From: Oscillospiraceae bacterium
Lineage (GTDB): Bacteria > Bacillota > Clostridia > Oscillospirales > Ruminococcaceae
Assembly (NCBI GenBank): GCA_021199355.1
Contig: JAJQIF010000009.1
Location: forward strand, 124,001-188,000
Length of the DNA stretch: 64,000 nucleotides
Reading direction: 5' to 3'
Each line of letters begins with the position of its first letter. Within the stretch, counting starts at the first letter, position 1. The notes under the pieces are model-generated. The model had not been told where the DNA came from, did not search any database, and saw nothing but the letters and a program-made list of their open reading frames with translations. A program made the translations under genes and the position numbers. Positions 9,181 to 15,951 of this stretch are shown piece after piece.

Positions 9181-9248
9181 GTAGGGGCGGATATCATCCG
9201 CCCGAAAAGTTGTTGCCGAAAGTACGGGCGGATAATATCCGCCCCTAC
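9181..9248. repeat. Palindromic repeat, copies 2 and 3 in inverted orientation
   Basis: Copy 2 (9181-9204) abuts the GH31 stop codon, and copy 3 (9225-9248, CGGGCGGATAATATCCGCCCCTAC) lies 20 bp later in the opposite orientation. Each is itself a palindrome and together they can form one long hairpin. There is no gene between 9181 and 9376; the remainder holds the SDR promoter. Confidence 0.88.
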
Positions 9249-9286
9249 ATTAGCTCGATTTTACTCAAAATTTTCTCCATCCACCC

Positions 9287-9315
9287 TTGAAATCCCGTCT
9301 AAAGTATGCTATACT
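9287..9315 (+). promoter_or_regulatory. Promoter of the SDR gene
   Basis: TTGAAA, 17 bp, TATACT (9310-9315), about 60 bp before the ATG at 9377. Confidence 0.7.
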
Positions 9316-9376
9316 GTTAGCACGAACAAACTAAAAGTTTGTCAAAAGAAAATATATGTCAAAGGAGACATGGGAA

Positions 9377-10150
9377 ATGAAAAATTATTTTGACCTCACC
9401 GGCAACGTTGCTATAGTTACCGGTTGCTCAACAGGACTCGGTGTCCAGATGGCAAAGGCTCTTGCCAATCAGGGATGCAATATCGTCGTTCTGGCTCGCC
9501 GTCAGAAGCTCATCGACGAAGTTGCCGCTGATCTCACCAAAGAATACGGTGTAGAGACTTTGGCAGTTGCTTGCGACATCACTTCTACCGAGCAGGTTCA
9601 GGCTGCTGTAAAGGCTGCAATGGACAAGTTCGGACGCATCGACATCCTTATCAACAACGCAGGCACCGGCGGAGTTGCTCCCGCTGAGGACATCACCGAT
9701 GAAGTTCTCCTGAACGAAATCAATATCGACCTCGTCGGAACCTTCAAGATGGCTCGTGAAGTTGCCAAGAACGCAATGATTCCCGCAGGCTACGGCAGAA
9801 TCATCAACATCGCTTCCATGTACGGTCTCGTAGGAAACAAGATTGCTCCTGCGGCTCCCTATCATGCTGCAAAGGGCGGCGTTGTAAACCTCACAAGAGC
9901 TCTCGCTTGCGAGTGGGGCGACAAGGGCATCACCGTCAACACCATCTGCCCCGGCTACTTCGAGACTCCTCTTACCAAGGAGACCCTCCAGAGCGAATTC
10001 TTCCAGAACTATGCTCACACCATGATTCCCGAAGCGCGTTACGGCGTTGATGGCGAGCTTGACACTGCCGCAATCTTCTTCGCTTCTCCCGCTTCCACCT
10101 ATGTCAACGGTGCAGTTCTTCCCGTCGACGGCGGCTACACTTCTCTTTGA
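9377..10150 (+). CDS. SDR oxidoreductase, gluconate 5-dehydrogenase/KduD-like
   Basis: A 257-residue classical short-chain dehydrogenase. Motifs: cofactor glycine-rich loop TGCSTGLG, NNAG near residue 100, catalytic Ser (IASMYG), Tyr and Lys in YHAAKGG, and the PGYFETPLT loop. Sequence style resembles gluconate 5-dehydrogenases and 2-dehydro-3-deoxy-gluconate 5-dehydrogenase (KduD), which reduce keto-sugar acids. I use the ATG at 9377 because GGAG (9364-9367) is 9 bases upstream; the track start at 9356 overlaps that site. Single gene with its own promoter and terminator. Substrate assignment is inference. Confidence 0.82.
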   Translation: MKNYFDLTGNVAIVTGCSTGLGVQMAKALANQGCNIVVLARRQKLIDEVAADLTKEYGVETLAVACDITSTEQVQAAVKAAMDKFGRIDILINNAGTGGVAPAEDITDEVLLNEINIDLVGTFKMAREVAKNAMIPAGYGRIINIASMYGLVGNKIAPAAPYHAAKGGVVNLTRALACEWGDKGITVNTICPGYFETPLTKETLQSEFFQNYAHTMIPEARYGVDGELDTAAIFFASPASTYVNGAVLPVDGGYTSL

Positions 10151-10172
10151 TTTTTCGCAAAGAAATACAAAA

Positions 10173-10205
10173 CCCTCCCGTGGGCTTTCCTGCGGGAGGG
10201 ATTTT
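10173..10205. terminator. Bidirectional terminator between SDR and ABC importer
   Basis: CCCTCCCG...CGGGAGGG stem followed by ATTTTT on plus and by TTTTG on minus. It separates two convergent transcripts. Confidence 0.85.
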
Positions 10206-10775
10206 TCATATAGATATCGTAATATCAGCGAGCTCCAATGCTTCTCTGTCATGTGCCGAATAGATAACGGGAATAGAAAGGCTTCGTATGAACTTCATAA
10301 TCCTGTGCACTCTTTCGGGGTCAATGCCTGTGAACGGCTCGTCAAGGAGAATCAGCTTCTTGTCGCAGACTTCCGCAAATGCAAGACATCTCGCAAGCGA
10401 AACTCTTCGTTTCATGCCTCCCGATAGCTTGTCAATCGGTGAGTGCGTCTCGGCTTCGAGCTCGACAGCTTCGAGATATTTCGCCACATCGGTGTTCTTG
10501 GGAAGAACCGCCTCAAGCTGTCCCGTGACATCGAGGCAGGGGAGAAGCCTGTTCTCCTGAAACATGACGGCGATGTCTTCTGGCTTCGGAGCTTCAAGAG
10601 TGCCGCTTTGCGGCTTTTCAAGCCCCGCAATCAGCCGGAGAAGCGTCGTCTTTCCACGACCGGATTCCCCGGAAATCGCAGTGATGCCGCTGTCGGGCAG
10701 GTTGAGCGAGAAGCTCTCGAAAACTGGCTTTTCGCCGTAGCAAAATGTAAGATTCTTAATTTTCAGGACTGTCAC
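10206..10775 (-). CDS. ABC importer ATPase (SsuB/TauB type), short form
   Basis: A 189-residue ATP-binding subunit: Walker A GESGRGKTT, Q-loop MFQENRLLP, signature LSGGMKRR, Walker B LILLDEPF and H-loop SAHDREAL. It is shorter than the usual 240-260 residues, ending soon after the H-loop. Its start overlaps the permease gene by 20 bp. With the permease and lipoprotein genes it forms a complete importer of the nitrate/sulfonate/taurine (SsuABC) class; the real substrate is unknown. Confidence 0.9.
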   Translation of the reverse strand: MTVLKIKNLTFCYGEKPVFESFSLNLPDSGITAISGESGRGKTTLLRLIAGLEKPQSGTLEAPKPEDIAVMFQENRLLPCLDVTGQLEAVLPKNTDVAKYLEAVELEAETHSPIDKLSGGMKRRVSLARCLAFAEVCDKKLILLDEPFTGIDPERVHRIMKFIRSLSIPVIYSAHDREALELADITISI

Positions 10776-11526
10776 CGGCTTTCTTGTCTCTCAGAATGAG
10801 AAAAATGAGCTTTTCGAGTATCAGTGAAAGAAGCACAACCGTTATCGTCCACGCAAAGAGCGACGGCGTCTCGAGGTAAATCTTCGAGTAGTAAACCTGA
10901 GAGCCAACGGCGTTCTTCGGCAGGCAAAGCACCTCCGCCGCGACTCCCGACTTCCACGCCAGCCCGACGCAGTTGCGGATTCCGCCGATTAGATTAGGCT
11001 TCACAGAAGGCAGGTAAATTCTCCTGATTTTCGCCGTCCAATTCATACCGTAGCAGTCCGCCATCTCAAGAAGCTGTGGGTCGACAGACCTGATGCCGAC
11101 CACGACACTTTCCCACATGACCGGCATGACCATCAGCCCTGAAATCACTGCCGGAACTGCGCCTTTTCTCACCCAGAGGAGAACCAAGATTATAAAGCTC
11201 GCCACGGGAATCGCCCTGATGACCCGAAGGGCAGGGGAAACTATCATGTCGACTATCGAAAACCGGCATGTCAGCGCCGCCGAGAGTATTCCAAGTAGTC
11301 CGCCTAAGAAAGCTCCCACAAAAATCCTGAGTAAGCTCATGCCTGCGGCAATCCAGAAGTCGGATGTGACAACGAGCTCGCAGAACCGCTTCAGGACTGC
11401 AATCGGCGTGGGGATAAGAAGCTCCTGCCCGACGACTGTGGCGGCAATCTGCCAGACCGCAAGCCAGAAGACCGTCGGGAGGAGTATTCTTAAAACCCGA
11501 TTATTTCGCAAAGTAGAAGTCTTCAT
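10756..11526 (-). CDS. ABC importer permease (SsuC/TauC type)
   Basis: A 256-residue inner-membrane permease with about six transmembrane segments. It carries the EAA loop that contacts the ATPase (DCYGMNWTAKIRRIYLPSVKPNLIGG) and the family stretch ALRVIRAIPVASFIILVLLWV. The start overlaps the preceding lipoprotein gene by 26 bp, and the end overlaps the ATPase gene, so translation of the three is tightly coupled. Confidence 0.92.
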   Translation of the reverse strand: MKTSTLRNNRVLRILLPTVFWLAVWQIAATVVGQELLIPTPIAVLKRFCELVVTSDFWIAAGMSLLRIFVGAFLGGLLGILSAALTCRFSIVDMIVSPALRVIRAIPVASFIILVLLWVRKGAVPAVISGLMVMPVMWESVVVGIRSVDPQLLEMADCYGMNWTAKIRRIYLPSVKPNLIGGIRNCVGLAWKSGVAAEVLCLPKNAVGSQVYYSKIYLETPSLFAWTITVVLLSLILEKLIFLILRDKKAGDSPEN

Positions 11527-12475
11527 CGGGGATAGCTCCGCCTATAGACGAGGCGTTTGCATTATACAAAACTGTGTAATAAGGCTCGATGGTGCTCTTG
11601 ATTTCGTCACCTGTGATACAGCAAAGGTTGCAGTCGGGGATAGCCTTCTGGGCAACAGCCGCTTTCGCTACTATTCCGTAGGTTTCGCAAAGCTCTGCGG
11701 CATGCTCAATGTTCTCCTGAACGTTTTCGATTGATGCCGCATATTCTTCGAGGAAAGCCTCAACGGCCTCGGGATTCTCTTCTGCAAACTCAGTTCTTAC
11801 GACAACACAGCCCATCGTGAGCTCGCCCTCGTCGGTTACATTGTTCCACTCCTCGGTCATGTCAAGAGCGATTCTCAGGTCGGAATTCTGGATCATAACG
11901 CTTGTGACAGCTGGGACGGGGAGCATGCAGATTTCGGCTTCGCCTGTTGCCATCAATGTGACAAGTGCGTCCGAATCCATAAACTCGATGGTAACGTCGT
12001 TATCGGGGTCGATGCCGTTCTGGGTGAGGATATAGTCGAGGACATATTCGGGGTTTGCGCCCTGACCGGTGGCATAGATCGTCTTGCCCCGGAGGTCTTC
12101 AACGCTCTGGATGCCGTCGCCATTTTCGAGGATATAGAGAACGCCGTAGGTGTTGAGGGCGCAAATCTGGATAGCCCCGTCGGTCTTGTTGTAAAGATTC
12201 GCCGCAACGTTCGTGGCAACTGCCGCAATGTCATATTCACCGCTTGTGAGACCGGCGACAACGTCGTCATTTGCAGAGCTGACAGTGAAGTTGTATGAAT
12301 TGGTAGTTTCGCCGGCATCGTTTGCTTCCATAAGGTAAACTGCCCCGATTCCTGTGGGACCCGAAAGCACTGCGATATTTATTTCCATTCCGACCTCCTT
12401 GCCCGAGCACCCCGAGAGCGCAAGAGCAAGCATAAGTGCGGTTACAAGTGCGATAATTTTTTTAAGTTTAGACAT
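11501..12475 (-). CDS. ABC importer substrate-binding lipoprotein (NMT1/SsuA-like)
   Basis: A 324-residue lipoprotein with signal MSKLKKIIALVTALMLALALSGCSGKE (lipobox LSGC). The mature part has the NMT1/THI5-like periplasmic-binding fold: NIAVLSGPTGIGAVYLMEAND, DIAAVATNVAANLYNKTDG, RGKTIYATGQGANPEYVLDYIL. This family binds sulfonates, nitrate, thiamine precursors and similar small compounds; the ligand cannot be told. It follows the Crp/Fnr gene by 15 bp. Confidence 0.88.
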   Translation of the reverse strand: MSKLKKIIALVTALMLALALSGCSGKEVGMEINIAVLSGPTGIGAVYLMEANDAGETTNSYNFTVSSANDDVVAGLTSGEYDIAAVATNVAANLYNKTDGAIQICALNTYGVLYILENGDGIQSVEDLRGKTIYATGQGANPEYVLDYILTQNGIDPDNDVTIEFMDSDALVTLMATGEAEICMLPVPAVTSVMIQNSDLRIALDMTEEWNNVTDEGELTMGCVVVRTEFAEENPEAVEAFLEEYAASIENVQENIEHAAELCETYGIVAKAAVAQKAIPDCNLCCITGDEIKSTIEPYYTVLYNANASSIGGAIPDEDFYFAK

Positions 12476-12490
12476 AACGATTTCCTTTCT

Positions 12491-13144
12491 TTATGGCTGA
12501 GACAATTTTTCGGGGTCTAAGATTTCAACGCCGTTCCGGTCCTTTCGGATAACTCCCGCGTCCTCAAGCTTCGTGAGCTCACGATAAAGCGAAGCCCTCC
12601 CGATTCCGAGCCGACCTGCGATTTCGGAGAAGTTACAGCCGCTGACATATCCTCTGTCGTCGGCATTCTTCAGGAGAAACCTCGTAAGCCTTTTTTCACT
12701 GCTGATCTCTCCCAACGTGTCGACCTTCTCGGACAGGAATCGAATCCGGGCAGAAAGATACCGGATATAGTTCATCCTGATTCTCTCGTCACGGTTGATA
12801 AGCGCCAAGACTGATTCCTGACTGAAGTAGAACACCGTTGCGGCGGTTTTTGCCGTAAGGGTAGAGGCGTATTCAGGCTCGTTATTGAAGAGCGCCGCCG
12901 CTCCAAAGAGGCTTCCTCGCGATAGCTCGCTCACCGAAAGTCTGCCCTTTGTAACGGCAATCCTTCCCGAAAGCACCACTCCCAAGACCCTTTCGAACTT
13001 CTCCGGCGAGAAAATAACCTCGCCTTTCGGATAAACCTTCTCCCCGCAGGAAAACTCTCGGGTAATCCTAAGAATCTCCTCCTCAGAAATTCCCTCAAAA
13101 AGAAAAGTCGAGCTTAAGATATCCGCCATCTTCTTCCCAGTCAA
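12491..13144 (-). CDS. Crp/Fnr-family transcriptional regulator
   Basis: About 217 residues. The N-terminal cyclic-nucleotide-binding-like beta-roll (YPKGEVIFSPEKFERVLGVVLSGRIAV ... LSRGSLFGAAALF) is joined by a long dimerisation helix to a C-terminal winged helix (FSEIAGRLGIGRASLYRELTKLEDAGVI). No FNR-type cysteine quartet is visible, so a [4Fe-4S] oxygen sensor is unlikely. I choose the TTG at 13144, which has GGGGTGA just upstream, over the track's TTG at 13177, which lies in the operator. First gene of the operon with the SsuABC-type importer, which it probably regulates along with itself. Confidence 0.88.
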   Translation of the reverse strand: MTGKKMADILSSTFLFEGISEEEILRITREFSCGEKVYPKGEVIFSPEKFERVLGVVLSGRIAVTKGRLSVSELSRGSLFGAAALFNNEPEYASTLTAKTAATVFYFSQESVLALINRDERIRMNYIRYLSARIRFLSEKVDTLGEISSEKRLTRFLLKNADDRGYVSGCNFSEIAGRLGIGRASLYRELTKLEDAGVIRKDRNGVEILDPEKLSQP

Positions 13145-13158
13145 AAAATCACCCCGTT

Positions 13159-13216
13159 TTTGTCTCAAATGATACAAATACGAGGTGATTATATCACATA
13201 GCTTTCGCTATGTCAA
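13159..13216 (-). promoter_or_regulatory. Promoter of the Crp/Fnr-importer operon with two dyads
   Basis: On the minus strand: TTGACA (13211-13216), 17 bp, TATAAT (13188-13193). The spacer holds a perfect dyad ACATAGC-N4-GCTATGT (13196-13213). Immediately downstream, around +2 to +22, lies TTTGTnTCAnnTGAnACAAA (13159-13178), a near-perfect 20-bp dyad of the size and symmetry bound by Crp/Fnr dimers. Its downstream position predicts repression. Confidence 0.82.
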
Positions 13217-13219
13217 GAT

Positions 13220-15001
13220 TTATTTCCTATAGAACTCAGCCTGCTTATCAAACATCTCTGTATAGATGCCCTTTCTGGCATAGAGCTCATCGTGCGTGCC
13301 GTACTCCTCGACATGCCCGTTTTCAAACACAGCCACTTTATCGGCTAACTGAACCGCTGAAAGACGGTGGGTGATAAGAACAGCGCACTTGTCGGTGATG
13401 ATGTTGTGGAACTGGGTGTAAATCTCATATTCCGCATTCGGGTCGAGCGCGGCAGTAGGCTCATCAAGGATATAGATGTCTCTGTCGCTGTATACAGCCC
13501 TTGCAATCGAGATTCTCTGGAGCTCGCCGCCCGAGGGGTTAACTCCGTCCTCGTCAATCCACTTATCAATAGCTGAATCGTAGCCGTGCGGAAGCTTCTT
13601 GACAAAATCGGTAAGCCCGATTCTTTCGCAGACGTTATCAAGCTTCGCTTCATCAACATCTTTATCGAGCGCGATATTCTTCGAGAGCGGCAGATAGAAC
13701 TTCTCGAAGTCCTGGAACGCCGCCGAGAACATGTTCTGATACTCCCTGTAGTCATACTCGTTGATGTTCACGCCATCAAGGAGAATTTCGCCCTCAGTAG
13801 GGAAGTAGAGCCTTGAAAGAAGCTTGATGAAGGTTGACTTGCCCGAGCCGTTCTCTCCGACGATGCATAGTCTCTCGTCGCCGCGGATGGTGAGATTCAT
13901 GTTCTTAAGAGCATAGTTCTCGCTTCCCGGATACTTGAACGAGACGTTTCTGAACTCGATAGTTGAGTTCTTCCCGAAGCTCGGCTTACGGGTGCCGGAA
14001 GACTGCTGTTTCTGCGGAAGCTCGAAAAATTTCTTATACTCTTCGACCTCCATGCAGAGCCTCGACAGGCTCAGATAAGAATTAACGATGCTTCCGATGT
14101 TGCTTGAGAACTGATTTGCCGCACTGATATAGATGGACATTGTACCGATAGCCATCCTGCCCAGGAGCACCGAGATAATCGAGTACCCATAGATAACTCC
14201 GTCCTTGACGATGTTGACAATCGCTTGCAGGACTGTGGTCTTGCTCCAGTTGACAGTCTTCTCGTGCTCAAGAGCGTTGCCTGTTTTTCTGACATTCCTA
14301 AGATTGTCAAGTAACATATCGCTGATGTCAAAGAGTCTTATCTCTTTAGCATAGTTCGGGTTTTCAAGCTGATAGCTCGCGCCCCAGTAAACTCTCCAAT
14401 AATGATCCTGCTTCAAAGCTGTTTCGTGATTCTTTACGTTCAGTCTCTTTGTCAGAATCGAGTTGAGAAGCACAATAACGAGGATGAACACAAGCATCAA
14501 CGGATTTATGTAGGCGACTACCGACAGAATGACTATAAAGCTTATGACAGAAGAAAGAATCGAGTTCAAGCAGTCGACGACTCCAAAAACGTCATCCTGA
14601 GCTCTTGAGGCACGACTCCTTATGTCGAGAACCTTCGGCGATTCGAAGTATTCATAATCAATGTGACAGCTGTAGTCGTCAAATGCCACTTCTGCTTCGG
14701 TAAACAGCTCATGTCTGTGATTGTCGGCGATAGTCGTAATCAGTGCATTCGCGGAATTCTGCACAAACGGCGTTGCCACTAAGGTTGCCGCCAGAATGAC
14801 CACGGTTCTGATTTCTCCTGCCATCAGGTAGTTGATGATGAAGCCGGGGAGAAGGGTGTAGGACACGAGCGCCGCCGCATTTACGACCGACTTGAGAAGC
14901 GTCAGCATGATATATGGCAGGGCTCTGATGCCGCCGATGATATTAACAAGGGCGTAACGGGTGAGGTTGATAGTTTTTCTGAGTTCGTTAAAAAATTTCA
15001 T
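13220..15001 (-). CDS. ABC exporter half-transporter (peptide/lipid type)
   Basis: A 593-residue fused membrane-ATPase protein. About six transmembrane helices occupy residues 20-310, without a C39 peptidase domain. The ATPase has Walker A GENGSGKST, Q-loop AAFQDFEKF, signature NPSGGELQR, Walker B IYILDEPTAALD and H-loop LITHRLSAV. Homodimers of this type export peptides, often in bacteriocin or signalling-peptide loci of Clostridia. An AAAGGA site precedes the ATG. Upstream on the same strand is a 23-codon ORF with its own strong ribosome binding site, a candidate cargo peptide. Confidence 0.9.
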   Translation of the reverse strand: MKFFNELRKTINLTRYALVNIIGGIRALPYIMLTLLKSVVNAAALVSYTLLPGFIINYLMAGEIRTVVILAATLVATPFVQNSANALITTIADNHRHELFTEAEVAFDDYSCHIDYEYFESPKVLDIRSRASRAQDDVFGVVDCLNSILSSVISFIVILSVVAYINPLMLVFILVIVLLNSILTKRLNVKNHETALKQDHYWRVYWGASYQLENPNYAKEIRLFDISDMLLDNLRNVRKTGNALEHEKTVNWSKTTVLQAIVNIVKDGVIYGYSIISVLLGRMAIGTMSIYISAANQFSSNIGSIVNSYLSLSRLCMEVEEYKKFFELPQKQQSSGTRKPSFGKNSTIEFRNVSFKYPGSENYALKNMNLTIRGDERLCIVGENGSGKSTFIKLLSRLYFPTEGEILLDGVNINEYDYREYQNMFSAAFQDFEKFYLPLSKNIALDKDVDEAKLDNVCERIGLTDFVKKLPHGYDSAIDKWIDEDGVNPSGGELQRISIARAVYSDRDIYILDEPTAALDPNAEYEIYTQFHNIITDKCAVLITHRLSAVQLADKVAVFENGHVEEYGTHDELYARKGIYTEMFDKQAEFYRK

Positions 15002-15094
15002 TTCGAATTAGTCCTTTCATAAACAGATTCCCGAGTTGACAGCTTGCGTTCACTTGGCAAACCACCTGTAGACCTGTTTTTAAGGGGGCTAATC

Positions 15095-15139
15095 ACACAT
15101 CATTCGGGATAGCTAATGGTGAGAAGCACCCGGATGTGT
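15095..15139 (-). other. Hairpin over the end of the small peptide ORF
   Basis: ACACATC (minus strand) pairs with GATGTGT, with an inner CGGG/CCCG stem. It covers the last codons and stop of the small ORF. No U-tract follows, so it is more likely an mRNA stability or processing element separating peptide and exporter expression than a terminator. Confidence 0.5.
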
Positions 15140-15184
15140 TTTCGAAGAAGACGAACTTGTTCTGATTAATACTGCTTTTTTCAT
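15113..15184 (-). CDS. Candidate 23-residue exported or leader peptide
   Basis: A small ORF below the ORF-track size limit. AAAGGAG lies 8-9 bases before an ATG that opens 23 codons, beginning MKKAVLIRTSSSSSK and ending THPGASHH. It has a basic, hydrophobic N-terminus, five consecutive Ser codons and a His-His C-terminus. The ABC exporter begins 111 bp downstream on the same strand, with no promoter or terminator seen between. It could be a secreted or modified peptide carried by that exporter, or a regulatory leader peptide whose Ser/His codons control the overlapping hairpin. I do not recognise a family. Confidence 0.55.
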   Translation of the reverse strand: MKKAVLIRTSSSSSKTHPGASHH

Positions 15185-15210
15185 TAAAAAGACTCCTTTC
15201 GGTTTTCGCT

Positions 15211-15271
15211 CGGCTGAAAAATTTCAACCGTCACCTAAATAGTGTCAATTTTCGGGCAAAAAGTTTCACCG
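15211..15271 (-). promoter_or_regulatory. Two similar dyads upstream of the peptide ORF
   Basis: CGGCTGAAAAATTTCAACCG (15211-15230) is a near-perfect palindrome. CGGGCAAAAAGTTTCACCG (15253-15271) is a related site with its centre about 41-42 bp away, four helical turns. A TTGACA lies between them on the minus strand, but no convincing -10 could be fixed. The arrangement suggests cooperative binding by a regulator. Confidence 0.45.
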
Positions 15272-15318
15272 AAAGAAAAAATTTTACAGTAAGAGTGAAT
15301 TTGTGTATTATTGGCGAC

Positions 15319-15354
15319 AATAAAAACCGCATAACTGTGTATACAGCTATGCGG
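15319..15354 (-). terminator. Intrinsic terminator after the HigA-like gene
   Basis: On the minus strand CCGCATAGCTGT...ACAGTTATGCGG followed by TTTTTATT. It isolates the antitoxin gene from the peptide/exporter unit. Confidence 0.85.
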
Positions 15355-15362
15355 CTCGTTTG

Positions 15363-15659
15363 TTATGCCCTGTCAACGGGTACAAACTTGATTTCCATTC
15401 TCATTCCAAGCCCTTCTGCAAGCCTTTGAAGTGTTTTCAAGGAAGGGTTGCCCTTGCCTTGCTCAAGCTTACTGATGTCGCTTTGATTTATGCCGGTTCT
15501 CTTTGAAAGCTCCTGCTGTGTGATGCCTGAAACGCTACGGGCTTTTATCAAAGCTCTCTTGATTTCAAACTCCGATTCAAGAGCGTCATACTCCGCTTTG
15601 ATTTCGGGGTCTTCAAGCTGTTCGGCTAAAAAGTCTTTGTAGTTTGTATATTCACTCAT
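15363..15659 (-). CDS. HigA-like XRE-family antitoxin, orphan
   Basis: A 98-residue protein: an N-terminal helical arm (MSEYTNYKDFLAEQLEDPEIKAEYDALESEFEIKRALIKAR) followed by an XRE helix-turn-helix (ITQQELSKRTGINQSDISKLEQGKGNPSLKTLQRLAEGLGM). This is the layout of HigA-type antitoxins whose partner is a RelE-like HigB toxin. The toxin gene immediately upstream survives only as a C-terminal remnant overlapping by ATGA, so the antitoxin is now orphaned. The consensus promoter upstream still drives it, so it may persist as an autoregulated DNA-binding protein. Confidence 0.85.
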   Translation of the reverse strand: MSEYTNYKDFLAEQLEDPEIKAEYDALESEFEIKRALIKARSVSGITQQELSKRTGINQSDISKLEQGKGNPSLKTLQRLAEGLGMRMEIKFVPVDRA

Positions 15660-15811
15660 TTTAGATTCTCCTCTCTGTCTAAAAAATCTGCACGGTATTT
15701 CTTGGCTCGTTCAATTACATTTGCCGGTGTTTTCTGCGTTTTCTTCACAAAGCCATTTGTCAGTACTGCTTTGTCTCCATTGCCATCCTCACTTATTTGT
15801 TTTATCCCATA
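15656..15811 (-). pseudogene. Truncated RelE/HigB-type toxin remnant
   Basis: On the minus strand about 51 codons read ...DGNGDKAVLTNGFVKKTQKTP...IERAKKYRADFLDR..., the C-terminal half of a phage Gp49/HigB-like RelE toxin, ending in a TGA that overlaps the antitoxin ATG. A stop codon lies just upstream in frame, no start codon is available, and the roughly 60 N-terminal residues are missing. The promoter lies where they would be, so an internal deletion is the simplest explanation. Confidence 0.7.
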
Positions 15812-15813
15812 TC

Positions 15814-15842
15814 ATTATATCATCTGTCGTCCAATCTGTCAA
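15814..15842 (-). promoter_or_regulatory. Consensus promoter of the higBA remnant
   Basis: On the minus strand TTGACA (15837-15842), 17 bp, TATAAT (15814-15819). It lies back to back with the hydrogenase promoter. Confidence 0.8.
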
Positions 15843-15868
15843 CCTATCTTTTACAAATTATTTCGTCA

Positions 15869-15913
15869 ATTTGCAGTCCTGCCCTTGCAAATATTTAAAA
15901 ATAGTGTTATAAT
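15869..15913 (+). promoter_or_regulatory. Hydrogenase operon promoter with dyad over -35
   Basis: TTGCAA (15885-15890), 17 bp, TATAAT (15908-15913). A perfect inverted repeat ATTTGCA-N10-TGCAAAT (15869-15892) overlaps the -35 box, a likely operator. It does not resemble the Rex consensus. Confidence 0.72.
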
Positions 15914-15951
15914 ATTTGTCGAAATGTTTGTATGAAAGGAAGCGTGATAGC

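Noticed and set aside
9428-10252. 274-aa minus-strand ORF antisense to the SDR gene
   Set aside because: It would read through the bidirectional terminator and the SDR gene; no family features.
15001-15112. Other tiny ORFs between the peptide gene and the exporter
   Set aside because: Short frames such as ATGATGTGTGATTAG lack a ribosome binding site, and others overlap the exporter's own Shine-Dalgarno.
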